Notes: a model not told the origin generated them from the letters alone. DNA of 64,000 bases from Zestomonas insulae (GCF_016901015.1 NZ_JAFEUP010000003.1:496001-560000), one strand, 5' to 3'. Positions 44,870 to 55,453 are shown, counted from the stretch's first letter. Program-made: numbers and translations.

Positions 44870-45889
44870 TCAGTCGAACACGCCGAAGGTCATGTAGCTC
44901 CACCAGGAACGATCGCCGTCATTGTTGCCTTCGGCTTCGTGTTCCTCTTCCTCGACGGCTTCCTGGTTTTCCGGCAGCAGCTCTTCCGGAATCGCTTCCT
45001 GCGCGTCTTCGTACTGTTTGATCACGTCCTGGCTGGCGCGGGTCTCGCCCGGTGGCATCGGCGCTTCGCTTTCAATCAGGCCCAGGGTGGCCTTGCTCAG
45101 CCAGGAGCGGTTGTCGGCTTCGTCTTCCTGCGGGACGAACTGGCCGTCGACCAGGCTCGGGTGCTCCGGGTAGTTGAGCTTGAGGGTTTCCAGGCTGCTC
45201 GCGGCCAGGTCGTCGAGGTGCAGACGCTGGTAGGCCTCGGTCATGATCGCCAGACCGTCGCCGACGGCCGGGGTTTCCTGGAAGTTCTCCACCACGTAGC
45301 GACCGCGATTGGCGGCGGCAACATAGGCCTGACGCTTCAGGTAGTAGTGGCCGACGTGCACTTCGTAGGCGGCCAGCAGGTTGCGCAGGTAGATCATGCG
45401 CTGCTTGGCGTCCGGCGAGTAACGGCTGTTCGGATAGCGGGTGGTCAGCTGGGCGAACTCGTTGAACGAGTCGCGCGCGGCGCCCGGGTCACGCTTGGTC
45501 ATGTCCAGCGGCAGGAAGCGCGCCAGCAGGCCGCGGTCCTGGTCGAACGACGCCAGACCCTTGAGGTAGTAGGCGTAGTCGACGTTGGGGTGCTGCGGGT
45601 GCAGGCGGATGAAACGTTCGGCGGCGGATTTGGCGGCCTCCGGCTCGACGTTCTTGTAGTAGGCGTAGATCAGTTCGAGCTGCGCCTGCTCGGCATAGCG
45701 GCCGAACGGATAGCGCGACTCCAGTGCCTTCAGCTTGTTCACCGCGCTGGTGTAGCTCTTGTTGTCCAGGTCGGCTTGCGCCTGCTGGTACAACTCGGCC
45801 TCGCTGAGGTTCTCGTCGACCACATCCTTGGACGAACACGCGACGTTGAGAGCGAGGATGGCGATCAGCAGCAGGTGTTTCACTTGCAT
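44870..45889 (-). CDS. bamD: Outer-membrane protein assembly factor BamD
   Basis: A 339-residue lipoprotein of the BAM complex that folds outer-membrane proteins. The signal [17 protein letters not shown] carries the lipobox (NVAC). TPR repeats follow: [63 protein letters not shown] and [16 protein letters not shown]. The C-terminus is acidic (EEEEHEAEG) and extends past the E. coli protein's usual ~245 residues, as in other Pseudomonas BamD. ATG at 45889 gives the lipoprotein signal; longer readings are unsupported. Confidence 0.95.
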   Translation of the reverse strand: MQVKHLLLIAILALNVACSSKDVVDENLSEAELYQQAQADLDNKSYTSAVNKLKALESRYPFGRYAEQAQLELIYAYYKNVEPEAAKSAAERFIRLHPQHPNVDYAYYLKGLASFDQDRGLLARFLPLDMTKRDPGAARDSFNEFAQLTTRYPNSRYSPDAKQRMIYLRNLLAAYEVHVGHYYLKRQAYVAAANRGRYVVENFQETPAVGDGLAIMTEAYQRLHLDDLAASSLETLKLNYPEHPSLVDGQFVPQEDEADNRSWLSKATLGLIESEAPMPPGETRASQDVIKQYEDAQEAIPEELLPENQEAVEEEEHEAEGNNDGDRSWWSYMTFGVFD

Positions 45890-46037
45890 ATCGGCTTGCG
45901 TCCCTGTGACGGCCGGCTGTCTTGGCCTGGACCGTCCTGTTATGATGAGGCCCCGGTGAGGCCGGGACAAAAAGACGCCGTATTTAACCACAAGCGCGCC
46001 GCCGAAACCAAAGGCCGCGCCCCCGCCGTAGCCGCGC

Positions 46038-47012
46038 ATGTCCAGCATCGAAAAACAGCTCATCCAACTCAGTGCCGAAGTGCCGTCCGATCTCGGCGGG
46101 CAACGGCTCGACCAGGTCGCCGCGCAACTGTTCGGCGAATATTCCCGCTCGCGTTTATCCACCTGGATCAAGGATGGCCGTCTGAAAGTCGACGGCGCTG
46201 TGCTGCGCCCGCGTGACATCGTCCATGGCGGCAGCCAGCTGGTGCTCGACGCCGAGCAGGAAGCGCAGGGCGAATGGATCGCGCAGGACATTGAGCTGAA
46301 CATCGTCTACGAGGACGAGCACATCCTGGTGCTGGACAAGCCGGCCGGGCTGGTCGTCCATCCCGCCGCCGGGCATCAGGACGGCACGCTGCTCAACGCA
46401 CTGCTGCACCATGTGCCGGACCTGATCAATGTGCCGCGTGCCGGCATCGTGCATCGTCTGGACAAGGACACCACCGGCCTGATGGTGGTGGCCAAGACCC
46501 TGCAGGCGCAGACCAAGCTGGTTGAGCAGCTGCAGGCACGTACCGTCAGCCGCATCTATGAAGCCATCGTCATCGGCGTGATCACCTCCGGCGGCACCAT
46601 CGATGCGCCGATCGGCCGCCACGGCACGCAACGCCAGCGCATGGCCGTCACCGATGGCGGCAAGCCGGCGGTCAGTCATTACCGGGTGCTCGAACGCTTC
46701 CGCTCGCACACCCATACGCGGGTCAAACTGGAGACCGGGCGCACCCACCAGATTCGCGTGCACATGACCCATGTCGGTTTCCCGCTGGTCGGCGACCCGC
46801 TCTACGCGGGGCGTTTCCGTATTCCGCCAGCGGCCAGCCAGACCCTCGTGCAGGAGCTCAAGGGTTTCCCGCGGCAGGCCCTGCACGCGCGTTTCCTCGA
46901 GTTGGCGCACCCGGCCACCGGCCAGCGCATGAAGTGGGAGTCGCCGCTGCCGGACGACTTTGTCTGGCTGCTGACCCTGCTGCGTCAGGATCGCGACTCC
47001 TTCGTCGGTTGA
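46038..47012 (+). CDS. rluD: 23S rRNA pseudouridine synthase RluD
   Basis: A 324-residue enzyme. It has an S4 RNA-binding domain at the N-terminus ([27 protein letters not shown]) and the catalytic motif [17 protein letters not shown], with Asp as the nucleophile. It forms pseudouridines 1911, 1915 and 1917 of 23S rRNA. It is divergent from bamD, as is usual in this group, and followed by pgeF. Confidence 0.95.
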   Translation: MSSIEKQLIQLSAEVPSDLGGQRLDQVAAQLFGEYSRSRLSTWIKDGRLKVDGAVLRPRDIVHGGSQLVLDAEQEAQGEWIAQDIELNIVYEDEHILVLDKPAGLVVHPAAGHQDGTLLNALLHHVPDLINVPRAGIVHRLDKDTTGLMVVAKTLQAQTKLVEQLQARTVSRIYEAIVIGVITSGGTIDAPIGRHGTQRQRMAVTDGGKPAVSHYRVLERFRSHTHTRVKLETGRTHQIRVHMTHVGFPLVGDPLYAGRFRIPPAASQTLVQELKGFPRQALHARFLELAHPATGQRMKWESPLPDDFVWLLTLLRQDRDSFVG

Positions 47013-47017
47013 GCGGC

Positions 47018-47743
47018 ATGCACGACTGGCTGATTCCCGACTGGCCGGCGCCGGCCCGAGTGCGCGCCTGCGTGACCACGCGCTGCGGCGGGGTCAGCGT
47101 GGCGCCCTTCGACAGTTTCAACCTCGGTGATCACGTTGGCGACGCGCCGGCGGCGGTGGCCGCCAATCGCCAGCAGCTCACCGCAGCCCTGGGCTGTCAG
47201 CCGGCCTGGCTGAGCCAAGTGCACGGCGTCAATGTGGTGGCGGCCGATCCGGCGCGCGTCAGCGAAGCCGATGCCAGTTGGAGCGCAACCCCTGGCGTGG
47301 CCTGTGCGGTGATGACCGCCGATTGCCTGCCGGCGCTGTTCTGCGACCGCGCCGGCAGCAAAGTCGCCGCCGCCCACGCCGGCTGGCGCGGGCTGGCCGC
47401 CGGCGTGCTGGAAGCGACCCTCGATGCCCTGGCGTTGCCGGCGGAAGAGGTGTTGGTCTGGCTCGGCCCGGCGATCGGCGCGCAGGCTTTCGAGGTCGGC
47501 GCGGAGGTGCGCGAGACCTTCGTCGCGCAACATCCTGCCGCTCAGGATGCCTTCGTTCCCAGTGCCAATCCCGGCAAGTTCGTCGCCGATATCTACCAGT
47601 TAGCCCGCTTACGTCTGGCCGCTCGCGGCGTCACCGCGGTGTACGGCGGCGGCTTCTGCACGGTCAGCGACGCGCGGTTTTTCTCCTACCGGCGTGCCGC
47701 CCGCACCGGTCGCTTCGCCAGCCTGGTCTGGCTGCAAGACTGA
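47018..47743 (+). CDS. pgeF: PgeF/YfiH family laccase-domain protein
   Basis: A 241-residue copper/zinc-binding protein, formerly 'polyphenol oxidase'. The signature VMTADCLPALFCDRAG carries the Cys ligand, AAAHAGWRGLAAGVLEATL the His, and VWLGPAIGAQAFEVG follows. In E. coli it removes wrong amino acids from UDP-MurNAc; some relatives phosphorylate purine nucleosides. It starts five bases after rluD. Confidence 0.92.
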   Translation: MHDWLIPDWPAPARVRACVTTRCGGVSVAPFDSFNLGDHVGDAPAAVAANRQQLTAALGCQPAWLSQVHGVNVVAADPARVSEADASWSATPGVACAVMTADCLPALFCDRAGSKVAAAHAGWRGLAAGVLEATLDALALPAEEVLVWLGPAIGAQAFEVGAEVRETFVAQHPAAQDAFVPSANPGKFVADIYQLARLRLAARGVTAVYGGGFCTVSDARFFSYRRAARTGRFASLVWLQD

Positions 47744-47795
47744 GCGTCTGCCGCCCGCTGCCGGTGCGGCGCAACCGCTGATCCACGCCGCGACG

Positions 47796-47823
47796 CTTGA
47801 ATCGCGAAAATCTGTCCTCATCT
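47796..47823 (+). promoter_or_regulatory. Heat-shock (sigma-32) promoter of clpB
   Basis: CTTGAA (47796-47801), 14 bases, then CCTCATCT (47816-47823), a near-perfect match to the sigma-32 consensus CTTGAA-N13/14-CCCCATnT. It lies 73 bases before the clpB ATG. Confidence 0.9.
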
Positions 47824-47896
47824 AGTCTTCATCTCGCGGGCTTCCGTCGTAGGGGCATTCATCTCCCCGGCCCGTTTCAACAGGAAGGACAGATCA

Positions 47897-50461
47897 ATGC
47901 GAATAGACCGTTTAACCAGCAAGCTGCAGTTGGCCCTTTCCGATGCGCAATCCATCGCCGTCGGCCTCGATCATCCGGCCATCGAGCCGCTGCACCTCAT
48001 GCAGGCGCTGATCGAGCAGCAGGGCGGTTCGATCAAGCCGCTGCTGATGCAGGTCGGCTTCGATATCCCGGCCCTGCGGCAGGCGCTCAACAAAGAGCTC
48101 GACCAACTGCCCAAGCTGCAGAATCCCACCGGCGACATGAACCTGTCGCAGGACCTCGCGCGCCTACTCAATCAGGCCGATCGGCTGGCCCAGCAGAAGG
48201 GTGACCAGTTCATCTCCAGCGAGCTGGTGCTGCTCGCCGCGCTGGACGACAGCACCCGGCTGGGCAAGGTGCTGCTGGCCCAGGGCGTGTCGAAGAAGGC
48301 TTTGGAAAACGCGGTGACCAACCTGCGCGGCGGCGATGCGGTGAACGACCCGAATGCCGAGGAGTCGCGCCAGGCGCTGGACAAGTACACCGTCGACCTG
48401 ACCAAGCGTGCCGAAGACGGCAAGCTCGATCCGGTGATCGGTCGTGACGACGAGATCCGTCGGACCATCCAGGTCCTGCAGCGGCGCACCAAGAACAACC
48501 CGGTGCTGATCGGTGAGCCCGGTGTCGGCAAGACCGCCATCGTCGAGGGCCTGGCCCAGCGCATCATCAATGGCGAAGTGCCCGATGGCCTCAAGGACAA
48601 GCGCCTGCTGTCCCTGGACATGGGCGCGCTGATCGCCGGTGCCAAGTTCCGCGGCGAGTTCGAGGAGCGCCTCAAGGCGGTGCTCAACGAGCTGGGCAAG
48701 CAGGAAGGCCGGGTCATCCTGTTTATCGACGAGCTGCACACCATGGTCGGCGCCGGCAAGGCCGAGGGCTCGATGGACGCCGGCAACATGCTCAAGCCGG
48801 CCCTGGCGCGCGGCGAGCTGCACTGCGTCGGCGCTACCACGCTGGACGAGTACCGCCAGTACATCGAGAAGGACGCCGCGCTGGAGCGGCGCTTCCAGAA
48901 GGTACTGGTCGACGAGCCGAGCGAGGAGGACACCATCGCCATCCTCCGCGGGCTCAAGGAACGCTATGAGGTGCACCACGGGGTGAGCATCAGCGATGGC
49001 GCGATCATCGCCGCGGCCAAGCTCAGCCACCGTTACATCACCGACCGCCAGTTGCCGGACAAGGCGATCGACCTGATCGATGAGGCGGCCAGCCGCATCC
49101 GCATGGAGATCGATTCCAAGCCGGAGGCCCTGGATCGCCTGGATCGTCGCTTGATCCAGCTGAAGATCGAGCGCGAGGCGCTGAAGAAGGAAGACGACGA
49201 GGCGACCAAGAAGCGTCTCGCCAAGCTGGAGGAGGACATCGGCAAGCTCGAACGCGAGTACGCCGACCTCGAGGAAATCTGGAAGTCGGAGAAGGCCGAA
49301 GTGCAGGGCTCCGCGCAGATCCAGCAGAAGATCGAGCAGGCCAAGGCCGATCTCGAAGCAGCACGCCGCAAGTCTGACCTGCAGCGCATGGCCGAGTTGC
49401 AGTACGGGGTGATTCCCGACCTGGAGCGCAGCCTGCAGATGGTCGATCAGCACGGCAAGCCGGAAAACCAGCTGCTGCGCAGCAAGGTTACCGAGGAAGA
49501 GATTGCCGAAGTGGTCTCCAAGTGGACCGGCATTCCGGTGGCGAAGATGCTCGAGGGCGAGCGCGAGAAGCTGCTGAAGATGGAAGGTCTGCTGCATCAG
49601 CGGGTGATCGGTCAGCACGAGGCGGTGGTGGCGGTCGCCAACGCGGTGCGCCGCTCGCGCGCCGGGCTGTCCGACCCGAACCGGCCGAGCGGCTCGTTCC
49701 TGTTCCTCGGTCCGACCGGGGTCGGCAAGACCGAGCTGTGCAAGGCGCTCGCCGAGTTCCTTTTCGATACCGAAGAGGCGTTGGTGCGCATCGACATGTC
49801 GGAGTTCATGGAGAAGCACTCGGTTGCTCGCCTGATCGGCGCGCCGCCGGGCTACGTCGGCTACGAGGAGGGCGGTTACCTGACCGAGGCGGTGCGTCGC
49901 AAACCCTACTCGGTGGTGCTGCTGGATGAGGTCGAGAAGGCCCACCCGGATGTGTTCAACATCCTCCTGCAGGTCCTCGAGGATGGCCGCCTGACCGACA
50001 GTCACGGGCGCACCGTGGATTTCCGCAACACCGTGGTGGTGATGACCTCCAACCTCGGTTCGGCGCAGATCCAGGAGCTGGTCGGTGATCCTGATGCGCA
50101 GCGCGCAGCGGTGATGGATGCGGTGAGCAGCCACTTCCGTCCGGAGTTCATCAACCGCATCGACGAGGTGGTGGTGTTCGAGCCGCTGGGCAAGGAGCAG
50201 ATCGCTGGCATCGCCAAGATTCAGCTGGGCCGTCTGCGCAAGCGCCTGGCCGAGCGCGAACTGAGTCTGGAGTTGTCCGACGAGGCCTTGGACAAGCTGA
50301 TCGCTGTCGGTTATGACCCGGTGTACGGTGCACGGCCACTGAAGCGGGCCATCCAGCGCTGGATCGAGAACCCGCTGGCGCAGCAGATCCTCGCCGGCCA
50401 GTTCGTGCCCGGCGCCAGCATCGCCGCCAAGGTGGAAGGCGAGGACATCGTCTTCGTCTGA
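47897..50461 (+). CDS. clpB: ATP-dependent disaggregase ClpB
   Basis: An 854-residue Hsp100 chaperone that, with DnaK, rescues aggregated proteins. The N-terminal domain begins [21 protein letters not shown]. Walker A sites are [13 protein letters not shown] in NBD1 and [14 protein letters not shown] in NBD2; between them is the long coiled-coil M domain (~residues 400-530, [19 protein letters not shown]). The pore loop is [15 protein letters not shown], and the second GYVGYEEGG. Regulated from a sigma-32 promoter. Confidence 0.98.
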   Translation: MRIDRLTSKLQLALSDAQSIAVGLDHPAIEPLHLMQALIEQQGGSIKPLLMQVGFDIPALRQALNKELDQLPKLQNPTGDMNLSQDLARLLNQADRLAQQKGDQFISSELVLLAALDDSTRLGKVLLAQGVSKKALENAVTNLRGGDAVNDPNAEESRQALDKYTVDLTKRAEDGKLDPVIGRDDEIRRTIQVLQRRTKNNPVLIGEPGVGKTAIVEGLAQRIINGEVPDGLKDKRLLSLDMGALIAGAKFRGEFEERLKAVLNELGKQEGRVILFIDELHTMVGAGKAEGSMDAGNMLKPALARGELHCVGATTLDEYRQYIEKDAALERRFQKVLVDEPSEEDTIAILRGLKERYEVHHGVSISDGAIIAAAKLSHRYITDRQLPDKAIDLIDEAASRIRMEIDSKPEALDRLDRRLIQLKIEREALKKEDDEATKKRLAKLEEDIGKLEREYADLEEIWKSEKAEVQGSAQIQQKIEQAKADLEAARRKSDLQRMAELQYGVIPDLERSLQMVDQHGKPENQLLRSKVTEEEIAEVVSKWTGIPVAKMLEGEREKLLKMEGLLHQRVIGQHEAVVAVANAVRRSRAGLSDPNRPSGSFLFLGPTGVGKTELCKALAEFLFDTEEALVRIDMSEFMEKHSVARLIGAPPGYVGYEEGGYLTEAVRRKPYSVVLLDEVEKAHPDVFNILLQVLEDGRLTDSHGRTVDFRNTVVVMTSNLGSAQIQELVGDPDAQRAAVMDAVSSHFRPEFINRIDEVVVFEPLGKEQIAGIAKIQLGRLRKRLAERELSLELSDEALDKLIAVGYDPVYGARPLKRAIQRWIENPLAQQILAGQFVPGASIAAKVEGEDIVFV

Positions 50462-50470
50462 CCCTGCAAT

Positions 50471-50500
50471 AAAAAAGCCCCGCCATGGCGGGGCTTTTTT
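50471..50500. terminator. Bidirectional terminator after clpB
   Basis: AAAAAAGCCCCGCCA and TGGCGGGGCTTTTTT form a perfect hairpin that ends clpB and the converging PilZ gene. Confidence 0.95.
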
Positions 50501-50513
50501 GTGGGCGCCTGGC

Positions 50514-50846
50514 TCAGAGATGGCGGAGCAGGTTGTCCAGATGTGCTGCCTGGTCTTCGGCCAGGTCAATGATGTGAAAGCCGGCCCAGCAATGCCCGTC
50601 ATCGGCGCCCGGGCGGCTCCACAGGCAGTCGGCGCCGAGCTTCACTTCTTCGAGGCCGTCCAGTGGAGGGGCGGGAACCAGGCGGCATTCGATGACGCTG
50701 TCGACGTCGACCGGCGTGTCGCTGAATAGCATGAAACCATCGATGGACAGGTCCACCACACGGCCCAGGCGCTGGCCGCTGTTGAGGTCGAAGACTTCCA
50801 GCTGCAGCTCGGTGTTTTGACGGCTGTGCTGACGACGATCGTCCAT
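50514..50846 (-). CDS. PilZ domain protein (second copy)
   Basis: A 110-residue protein with the c-di-GMP motif DDRRQHSRQNTELQL (RxxxR) and VVDLSIDGFMLFSD (DxSxxG). It lies nine bases after the DUF1631 gene and is probably cotranscribed with it, so the two may act together in c-di-GMP control. Confidence 0.9.
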   Translation of the reverse strand: MDDRRQHSRQNTELQLEVFDLNSGQRLGRVVDLSIDGFMLFSDTPVDVDSVIECRLVPAPPLDGLEEVKLGADCLWSRPGADDGHCWAGFHIIDLAEDQAAHLDNLLRHL

Positions 50847-50855
50847 TGGCGCTCC

Positions 50856-53288
50856 TTAGTTCGGCTGGTTCGTGCGACCGGTGAAGCGCTGCAGCACGCG
50901 ATATATCGCGGTGAGCGCACGGTCCACCAGCGGTGCGTTGCGTTCCGGCGGAACCACGCGCGCCAGACCCTGCTCCATCTCGCTGGCCAGCAGGGTTAGC
51001 GGCTTGATCGCCACCCGCTGGCCGGTGTGGTCGACGAACATGTAGTTGTGCGTAGTCGGGCTGAACCACGACAGCTTGAGGCGACGCACCTGGTCGCCGA
51101 CGATGAAGTCGAACCAAGTGCCGAACTCGAGGTGGGCCAGTTCGCGGGCGATGATCTGCGCGCGCGATGACAAGCCGGAGGCCGGTGCGGTGTTGAGCAG
51201 TTGCGCATCCTCGCCGAGCATCGCGCCGAGCGGGCTGGCCGGCAGCTTGGCTTCCAGGCGCGCGGCGACCTCCGGCTGCTTGGCCTGCACCGCGTGCTGG
51301 CAGGCCACCAGGTCCTGTAGCAGGCGGCGGATGCCGTCTTCGCGATAGCCGCCGAGTAGTTCCAGGCCGCCGCGCAGGTTCTCCAGCAGTTCGACGCGCA
51401 GCTGCTGCAGCTGCTCGCGGTCCTCGGCGCTCAGCGGCGTACCGCTCCAGGCCAGGCGCTCGGCCGACTCGCCGGCGCGCTGCCATTCCACACTGCGCTG
51501 GCCATGACGCAGCTGGATGAATACCAGCACGTCGGTCCAGGTCAGCTCGAGGAAATTGCGGATGATCGCCGGAACCTCGCGATTCTGCAGGCTGCGGGCG
51601 ATCACATCCATCGCCTGCTGCCGCGCGTCGAGCAACTTGTCGCGACCCTTGGCAGCTTCCACGGCGCGGCGCTCGCGCAGCTCTACTTTCTGCCGCAGGG
51701 TGGCGACGAACTCGGTGAATTCATCGTGGAGCGTGTCGAACAGCGACAGCTCGCCGCTGTAACCTTGAATCACCCGCTCGATCACCCAGTGCATCTTCGC
51801 CAGCAAGCCGCGGGTGTCGCCCTCGCTGCCGTACAGCACTCCGGCCTGGGCCATGGTGTTGAGTAGCCGGCGCGCCGGGTGGTGATGCTGGGTGAACAGC
51901 TCCTTGTCCTGCAGCGCCACTTTCAGATACGGGGTGTGCAGGTGGGAGAGGGCGGTCTTGCAGATGTCCGGCAGGTTTTCATCGTCGAGGATGAAGTCGA
52001 ACAGCATGCCGACCAAGTCGATGACGTCGGCTTCCTGCTCCGACAGCTTTTGCTGGCCGGGCAGGCTGCTGTGGGTTTCCAGTTGTTCTTGCAGGTCGGC
52101 CTTGAGCTCTTCGACCGGTTGCGGGTGCTGCAGGCGCTGCGCCAGTTCCTTGGCCGACTTTTCCTGCAGGCGATTCAGCGCTTCGAGCAGATCACCGGCG
52201 CTGTAGGTGCGCGTCGCCCCGCGCGGGGCGAAACTGGCGATACTGCGGGTCGGCCCGAGCATGGCATCGTCGCCCTCGCGGTGCCGGTACTCGCTGAGCA
52301 GTGCCGCGAGCCCGCTGAACAGCACATTGGGATCGCTAGAGGGTGGGGCACTGAGGTCGGGTGGCCCGACGGGGCCGGTGGCTGCTCCGCCGGTCGACGG
52401 CGTGGGTGCCGCCGCAGGTTGTTGTCCCTGGCTGCCGGCAATGGGAGTCCCGCTTGCTGACGTAGCCGAGCCTGGCATGGTCGGTGCGGCACCGGAGCTT
52501 GCAGGGTGGCTGCTCGCTGACTCCTGCGGCGCGGCTTGCGTCGGTGCCTCCGTGGCCGGTTTGGCGCTCTCTTGCCGGCGTTGCACGCTGTACTTGAGGT
52601 TCGGCAGCACGCCGGCGTCGATCAGGCGCTTGTTCATCGCCTCGTACATGCTGTCGAGGCTCTGCATCACGTGGCGATCGAACAGCATATAAAGGATGGT
52701 CTTGATGCGCAGCGGGAACGGGCTGGGGGCGAGAGCGTCACGGAACGCCTGGGCGATTGCCTGCGGGCCGAAGGGATTGCTGTCCTCGCCAAGCTTGTGC
52801 CCGTTGTTGAGGACCGCCAGGCGCTGCTCCAGGGCAAACAGCTGCTGCGCGCAGCGCGATTTGACCCGACTGACCATATTGGTCACCTGCAGGCTTTCCT
52901 CGTAATCCTCGTTCTGCATGAGCGTCAGCTCGTCGACGCTCACCTCGTCCGGCTGCTCCGCATCCTTGAGCTTGCCTTCGAGGAAATCGTTGAAGTTCTG
53001 CGCGATCTGCTGGTGGTAGCTGCGCTCGATGCGCGGGCGCTGGCGGCGGATTTCCCGCATGTTGTCGAAGAACAGCGTTTGGACCTGGTTGTTTTCGGCC
53101 TTCTCCGCACACTCGAACAGCGTGTCGTCGACTTGGCCAAATACCCCGGTCAGGTGCTCCGCCAGGCGATTCATCGCCAGCTTCCGGCAGTTCTGCACCA
53201 GCTCACCAAAACGCGGCTGGATCACCCGGCTAGCGACGGTCGCTGCGGGCTTTGCCTTGGGTGGCGGGTTGTCCTGATTGTTATTCAT
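50856..53288 (-). CDS. DUF1631 family protein
   Basis: An 810-residue soluble protein. The N-terminal part has RVIQPRFGELVQNCRKLAMNRL and long helices; the C-terminal domain (LARELAHLEFGTWFDFIVGD, RLKLSWFSPTTHNYMFVDHTGQRV) resembles a PilZ-like barrel. A Pro/Ala/Ser-rich linker lies around residues 255-320. DUF1631 proteins are frequent in Pseudomonas and related bacteria; their role is unknown. A PilZ gene follows in the same direction. ATG at 53288 follows AGGAC. Confidence 0.88.
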   Translation of the reverse strand: MNNNQDNPPPKAKPAATVASRVIQPRFGELVQNCRKLAMNRLAEHLTGVFGQVDDTLFECAEKAENNQVQTLFFDNMREIRRQRPRIERSYHQQIAQNFNDFLEGKLKDAEQPDEVSVDELTLMQNEDYEESLQVTNMVSRVKSRCAQQLFALEQRLAVLNNGHKLGEDSNPFGPQAIAQAFRDALAPSPFPLRIKTILYMLFDRHVMQSLDSMYEAMNKRLIDAGVLPNLKYSVQRRQESAKPATEAPTQAAPQESASSHPASSGAAPTMPGSATSASGTPIAGSQGQQPAAAPTPSTGGAATGPVGPPDLSAPPSSDPNVLFSGLAALLSEYRHREGDDAMLGPTRSIASFAPRGATRTYSAGDLLEALNRLQEKSAKELAQRLQHPQPVEELKADLQEQLETHSSLPGQQKLSEQEADVIDLVGMLFDFILDDENLPDICKTALSHLHTPYLKVALQDKELFTQHHHPARRLLNTMAQAGVLYGSEGDTRGLLAKMHWVIERVIQGYSGELSLFDTLHDEFTEFVATLRQKVELRERRAVEAAKGRDKLLDARQQAMDVIARSLQNREVPAIIRNFLELTWTDVLVFIQLRHGQRSVEWQRAGESAERLAWSGTPLSAEDREQLQQLRVELLENLRGGLELLGGYREDGIRRLLQDLVACQHAVQAKQPEVAARLEAKLPASPLGAMLGEDAQLLNTAPASGLSSRAQIIARELAHLEFGTWFDFIVGDQVRRLKLSWFSPTTHNYMFVDHTGQRVAIKPLTLLASEMEQGLARVVPPERNAPLVDRALTAIYRVLQRFTGRTNQPN

Positions 53289-53405
53289 GGACGGTCCTGA
53301 GCGACAGCCGAACTGGCCGGCACATTCCATTGTGAACGGATAAGGGAAACATATAGCAGCGCATCGCGTGCCTGCAAATCATTGTCCTAAAAGCGCTTTA
53401 GAGGG

Positions 53406-53433
53406 TTGACAGCGGCGCCGCGAAACGTAAAAT
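53406..53433 (+). promoter_or_regulatory. Sigma-70 promoter of the tRNA cluster
   Basis: TTGACA (53406-53411), a 16-base spacer and TAAAAT (53428-53433). It lies 62 bases before the tRNA-Asn gene and has a GC-rich segment just after the -10 box as expected for stable-RNA promoters. Confidence 0.8.
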
Positions 53434-53495
53434 GGCGCGCCTCTGAAGCGCGAATCCGGTTTAACCGGTCAGCTAAAGAGATGGAAATGCCCAGT

Positions 53496-53571
53496 TCCGC
53501 GATAGCTCAGTCGGTAGAGCAAATGACTGTTAATCATTGGGTCCCTGGTTCGAGTCCAGGTCGCGGAGCCA
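53496..53571 (+). tRNA. tRNA-Asn (GTT)
   Basis: A 76-base cloverleaf with acceptor TCCGCGA / TCGCGGA, D-loop AGCTCAGTCGGTAGAGC, anticodon GTT within ACTGTTAAT, T-loop GGTTCGAGTCC and an encoded CCA. Confidence 0.97.
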
Positions 53572-53580
53572 ATTTCCTTA

Positions 53581-53657
53581 CGGGGTATAGCGCAGTCCGG
53601 TAGCGCGCTTGCTTTGGGAGCAAGATGTCGGGAGTTCGAATCCCCCTACCCCGACCA
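53581..53657 (+). tRNA. tRNA-Pro (TGG)
   Basis: A 77-base tRNA with acceptor CGGGGTA / TACCCCG, anticodon TGG in CTTTGGGAG, T-loop AGTTCGAATCC and encoded CCA. Confidence 0.97.
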
Positions 53658-53662
53658 TTTTT

Positions 53663-53738
53663 GGGTCGTTAGCTCAGTTGGTAGAGCAGTTGGCTTTTAA
53701 CCAATTGGTCGTAGGTTCGAATCCTACACGACCCACCA
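53663..53738 (+). tRNA. tRNA-Lys (TTT)
   Basis: A 76-base tRNA with acceptor GGGTCGT / ACGACCC, D-loop AGCTCAGTTGGTAGAGC, anticodon TTT in GGCTTTTAACC, T-loop GGTTCGAATCC and encoded CCA. The three tRNAs are spaced by 5-9 bases, as one transcript. Confidence 0.97.
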
Positions 53739-53759
53739 TATTCTCTCCTGTTGTATCTG

Positions 53760-53793
53760 ATCCCCTCCAGGCGCAAGCCTCGAGGGGATTTTT
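53760..53793 (+). terminator. Terminator of the tRNA cluster
   Basis: ATCCCCTC (53760-53767) pairs with GAGGGGAT (53782-53789), with an inner AGGC-GCAA-GCCT hairpin, followed by TTTT. Confidence 0.9.
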
Positions 53794-53828
53794 GTTTGTC
53801 TGCGATTTTTAGTTTGGCGCTGAAGCTG

Positions 53829-55127
53829 CTAGTGCAGCTTCAGGCGCGGTTCGGTGCTGCGGCCAATGCGGTCGCTGAGCATCAGCAGGGCAGTGCGGAA
53901 CGTGCCGTACAGCGCCATCTGATGCATGCGGTACAGGGAAATGTAGAACATCCGCGCCAGCCAACCCTCCAGTTTCACGCTGCCCATCAGGTTGCCCATC
54001 AGGTTGCCGACCGCACTGAAGCGCGACAGTGAGATCAGCGAGCCGTAGTCGCGGTACTGATAGTGCGGCAGCGCCTGGCCGGCGAGCCGTTGGCGAAAGC
54101 TTTTCACCAGAAGTGAGGCTTGCTGATGCGCTGCTTGTGCGCGCGGCGGTACGTTGCGTGTTGGATCGTCCGTCTGCGGGCACGCGGCGCAGTCGCCAAA
54201 AGCGAAGATGTCGTCATCGCGGCTGGTTTGCAGGGTCGGGCGCACCACCAGTTGGTCGAGGCGGTTGGTCTCCAGCCCGTCCAACTCACGGAGGAATGCG
54301 GGCGCGCGGATGCCGGCGGCCCAGACCTTGAGGCTGGCGGGGATGATCTGCCCGTCGCGCGACCGCAGGTGCTCTGCAGTCACCTCGCTGACCGCCGTAT
54401 TGGTCAGCACGGTCACGCCGAGCTGTTCCAGGCTGCGGTGTACCGGTTGGCTGATGCGCTCCGGCAGCGCCGGTACCACCCGCGGCCCGGCCTCGATCAG
54501 GGTGATGCGCATGTTCTCCGGGCGAATGCGGTCCAGGCCGTACGCCGCCAACTCGCGCGCTGCATGATGAAGTTCGGCGGCCAGTTCGACGCCGGTGGCG
54601 CCGGCGCCGACGATGGCGACGTTGATCCGCTCTTCATCGCTCTGCCCGGCATGGGCGCGCAGGTAATGGTTGAGCAACTGACGGTGAAAGCGTTCTGCCT
54701 GCTCGCGGGTGTCGAGGAACAGGCAATGCTCCGCGGCGCCGGTGGTGCCGAAGTCGTTGGTGGTGCTGCCGACGGCGATGACCAGGCTGTCGTAGGTGAC
54801 GTCCCGTTCGGGCACCAGCGTGGCGCCGTTCTCGTCGAGCGTGGCGGCCAGGTGCACGCACTTGCGCTGGCGGTCCAGGCCGGCCATGCGCCCGAGTTGG
54901 AACTCGAAGTGATTCCACTTGGCCTGGGCGACATAGTTGAGCTCGTCTTCCGACGAGTTCAGCGAGCCGGCGGCGACTTCGTGGAGTAACGGTTTCCAGA
55001 TATGGGTGAGGTTGGCGTCGATCAGCAGCACGCTGGCCAGGCCGCGCTTGCCCAGGGTTTTACCCAGGCGGGTGGCAAGCTCCAAGCCGCCGGCGCCGCC
55101 GCCGACAATCACAATACGATGGGACAT
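53829..55127 (-). CDS. ndh: Type II NADH dehydrogenase
   Basis: A 432-residue flavoprotein that feeds NADH electrons to quinone without pumping protons. FAD motif RIVIVGGGAGGLELATRLG, second Rossmann NADH motif VAIVGAGATGVELAAELHH, and DDIFAFGDCAACP near the C-terminus. A hydrophobic C-terminal stretch anchors it to the inner membrane. It stands alone, converging on the tRNA cluster. Confidence 0.93.
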   Translation of the reverse strand: MSHRIVIVGGGAGGLELATRLGKTLGKRGLASVLLIDANLTHIWKPLLHEVAAGSLNSSEDELNYVAQAKWNHFEFQLGRMAGLDRQRKCVHLAATLDENGATLVPERDVTYDSLVIAVGSTTNDFGTTGAAEHCLFLDTREQAERFHRQLLNHYLRAHAGQSDEERINVAIVGAGATGVELAAELHHAARELAAYGLDRIRPENMRITLIEAGPRVVPALPERISQPVHRSLEQLGVTVLTNTAVSEVTAEHLRSRDGQIIPASLKVWAAGIRAPAFLRELDGLETNRLDQLVVRPTLQTSRDDDIFAFGDCAACPQTDDPTRNVPPRAQAAHQQASLLVKSFRQRLAGQALPHYQYRDYGSLISLSRFSAVGNLMGNLMGSVKLEGWLARMFYISLYRMHQMALYGTFRTALLMLSDRIGRSTEPRLKLH

Positions 55128-55190
55128 GGGAACGTCTCACAAGGCTTTTAGGGATTCTGGAGGGCGCCGAATAGGCGAGCGCGAGGCAGC

Positions 55191-55364
55191 TCATAGCACT
55201 AGACGGCTGAGGAGGCGGCTGAGGAGGCCGAGACCGATGACGGAGGCGAGGATGATCGCGAGCAGGAACCAGGGACGAAACGGTTTGCGTTCGACCTGGT
55301 GTTGCGGCGCACTCAGGTAGTGGTCGACACGTGCTTGGTCGTCGGGACTGAGTCGGCTGGCCAT
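55191..55364 (-). CDS. DUF3094 small membrane protein
   Basis: A 57-residue protein starting ASRLSPDDQARVDHYLSAP, followed by a single transmembrane helix (WFLLAIILASVIGLGLLSRL). It matches DUF3094, a small Pseudomonas family of unknown role. Its start lies within an ATAGGGAC context with a weak ribosome site (GAGGTCCC). It is too short for most automatic calls. Confidence 0.8.
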   Translation of the reverse strand: MASRLSPDDQARVDHYLSAPQHQVERKPFRPWFLLAIILASVIGLGLLSRLLSRLVL

Positions 55365-55453
55365 AGGGACCTCGCTGGGATTTTGTTCATTCTAGTCGGC
55401 GCCTTCGCCGCGACTCAATGCAAAGCTGGGATTCGACGGCCGGATCCGGGCGG

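Noticed and set aside
48164..50602. An 812-codon open frame antisense to clpB
   Set aside because: clpB is an unmistakable full-length gene on the plus strand; the antisense frame has no recognisable domain.
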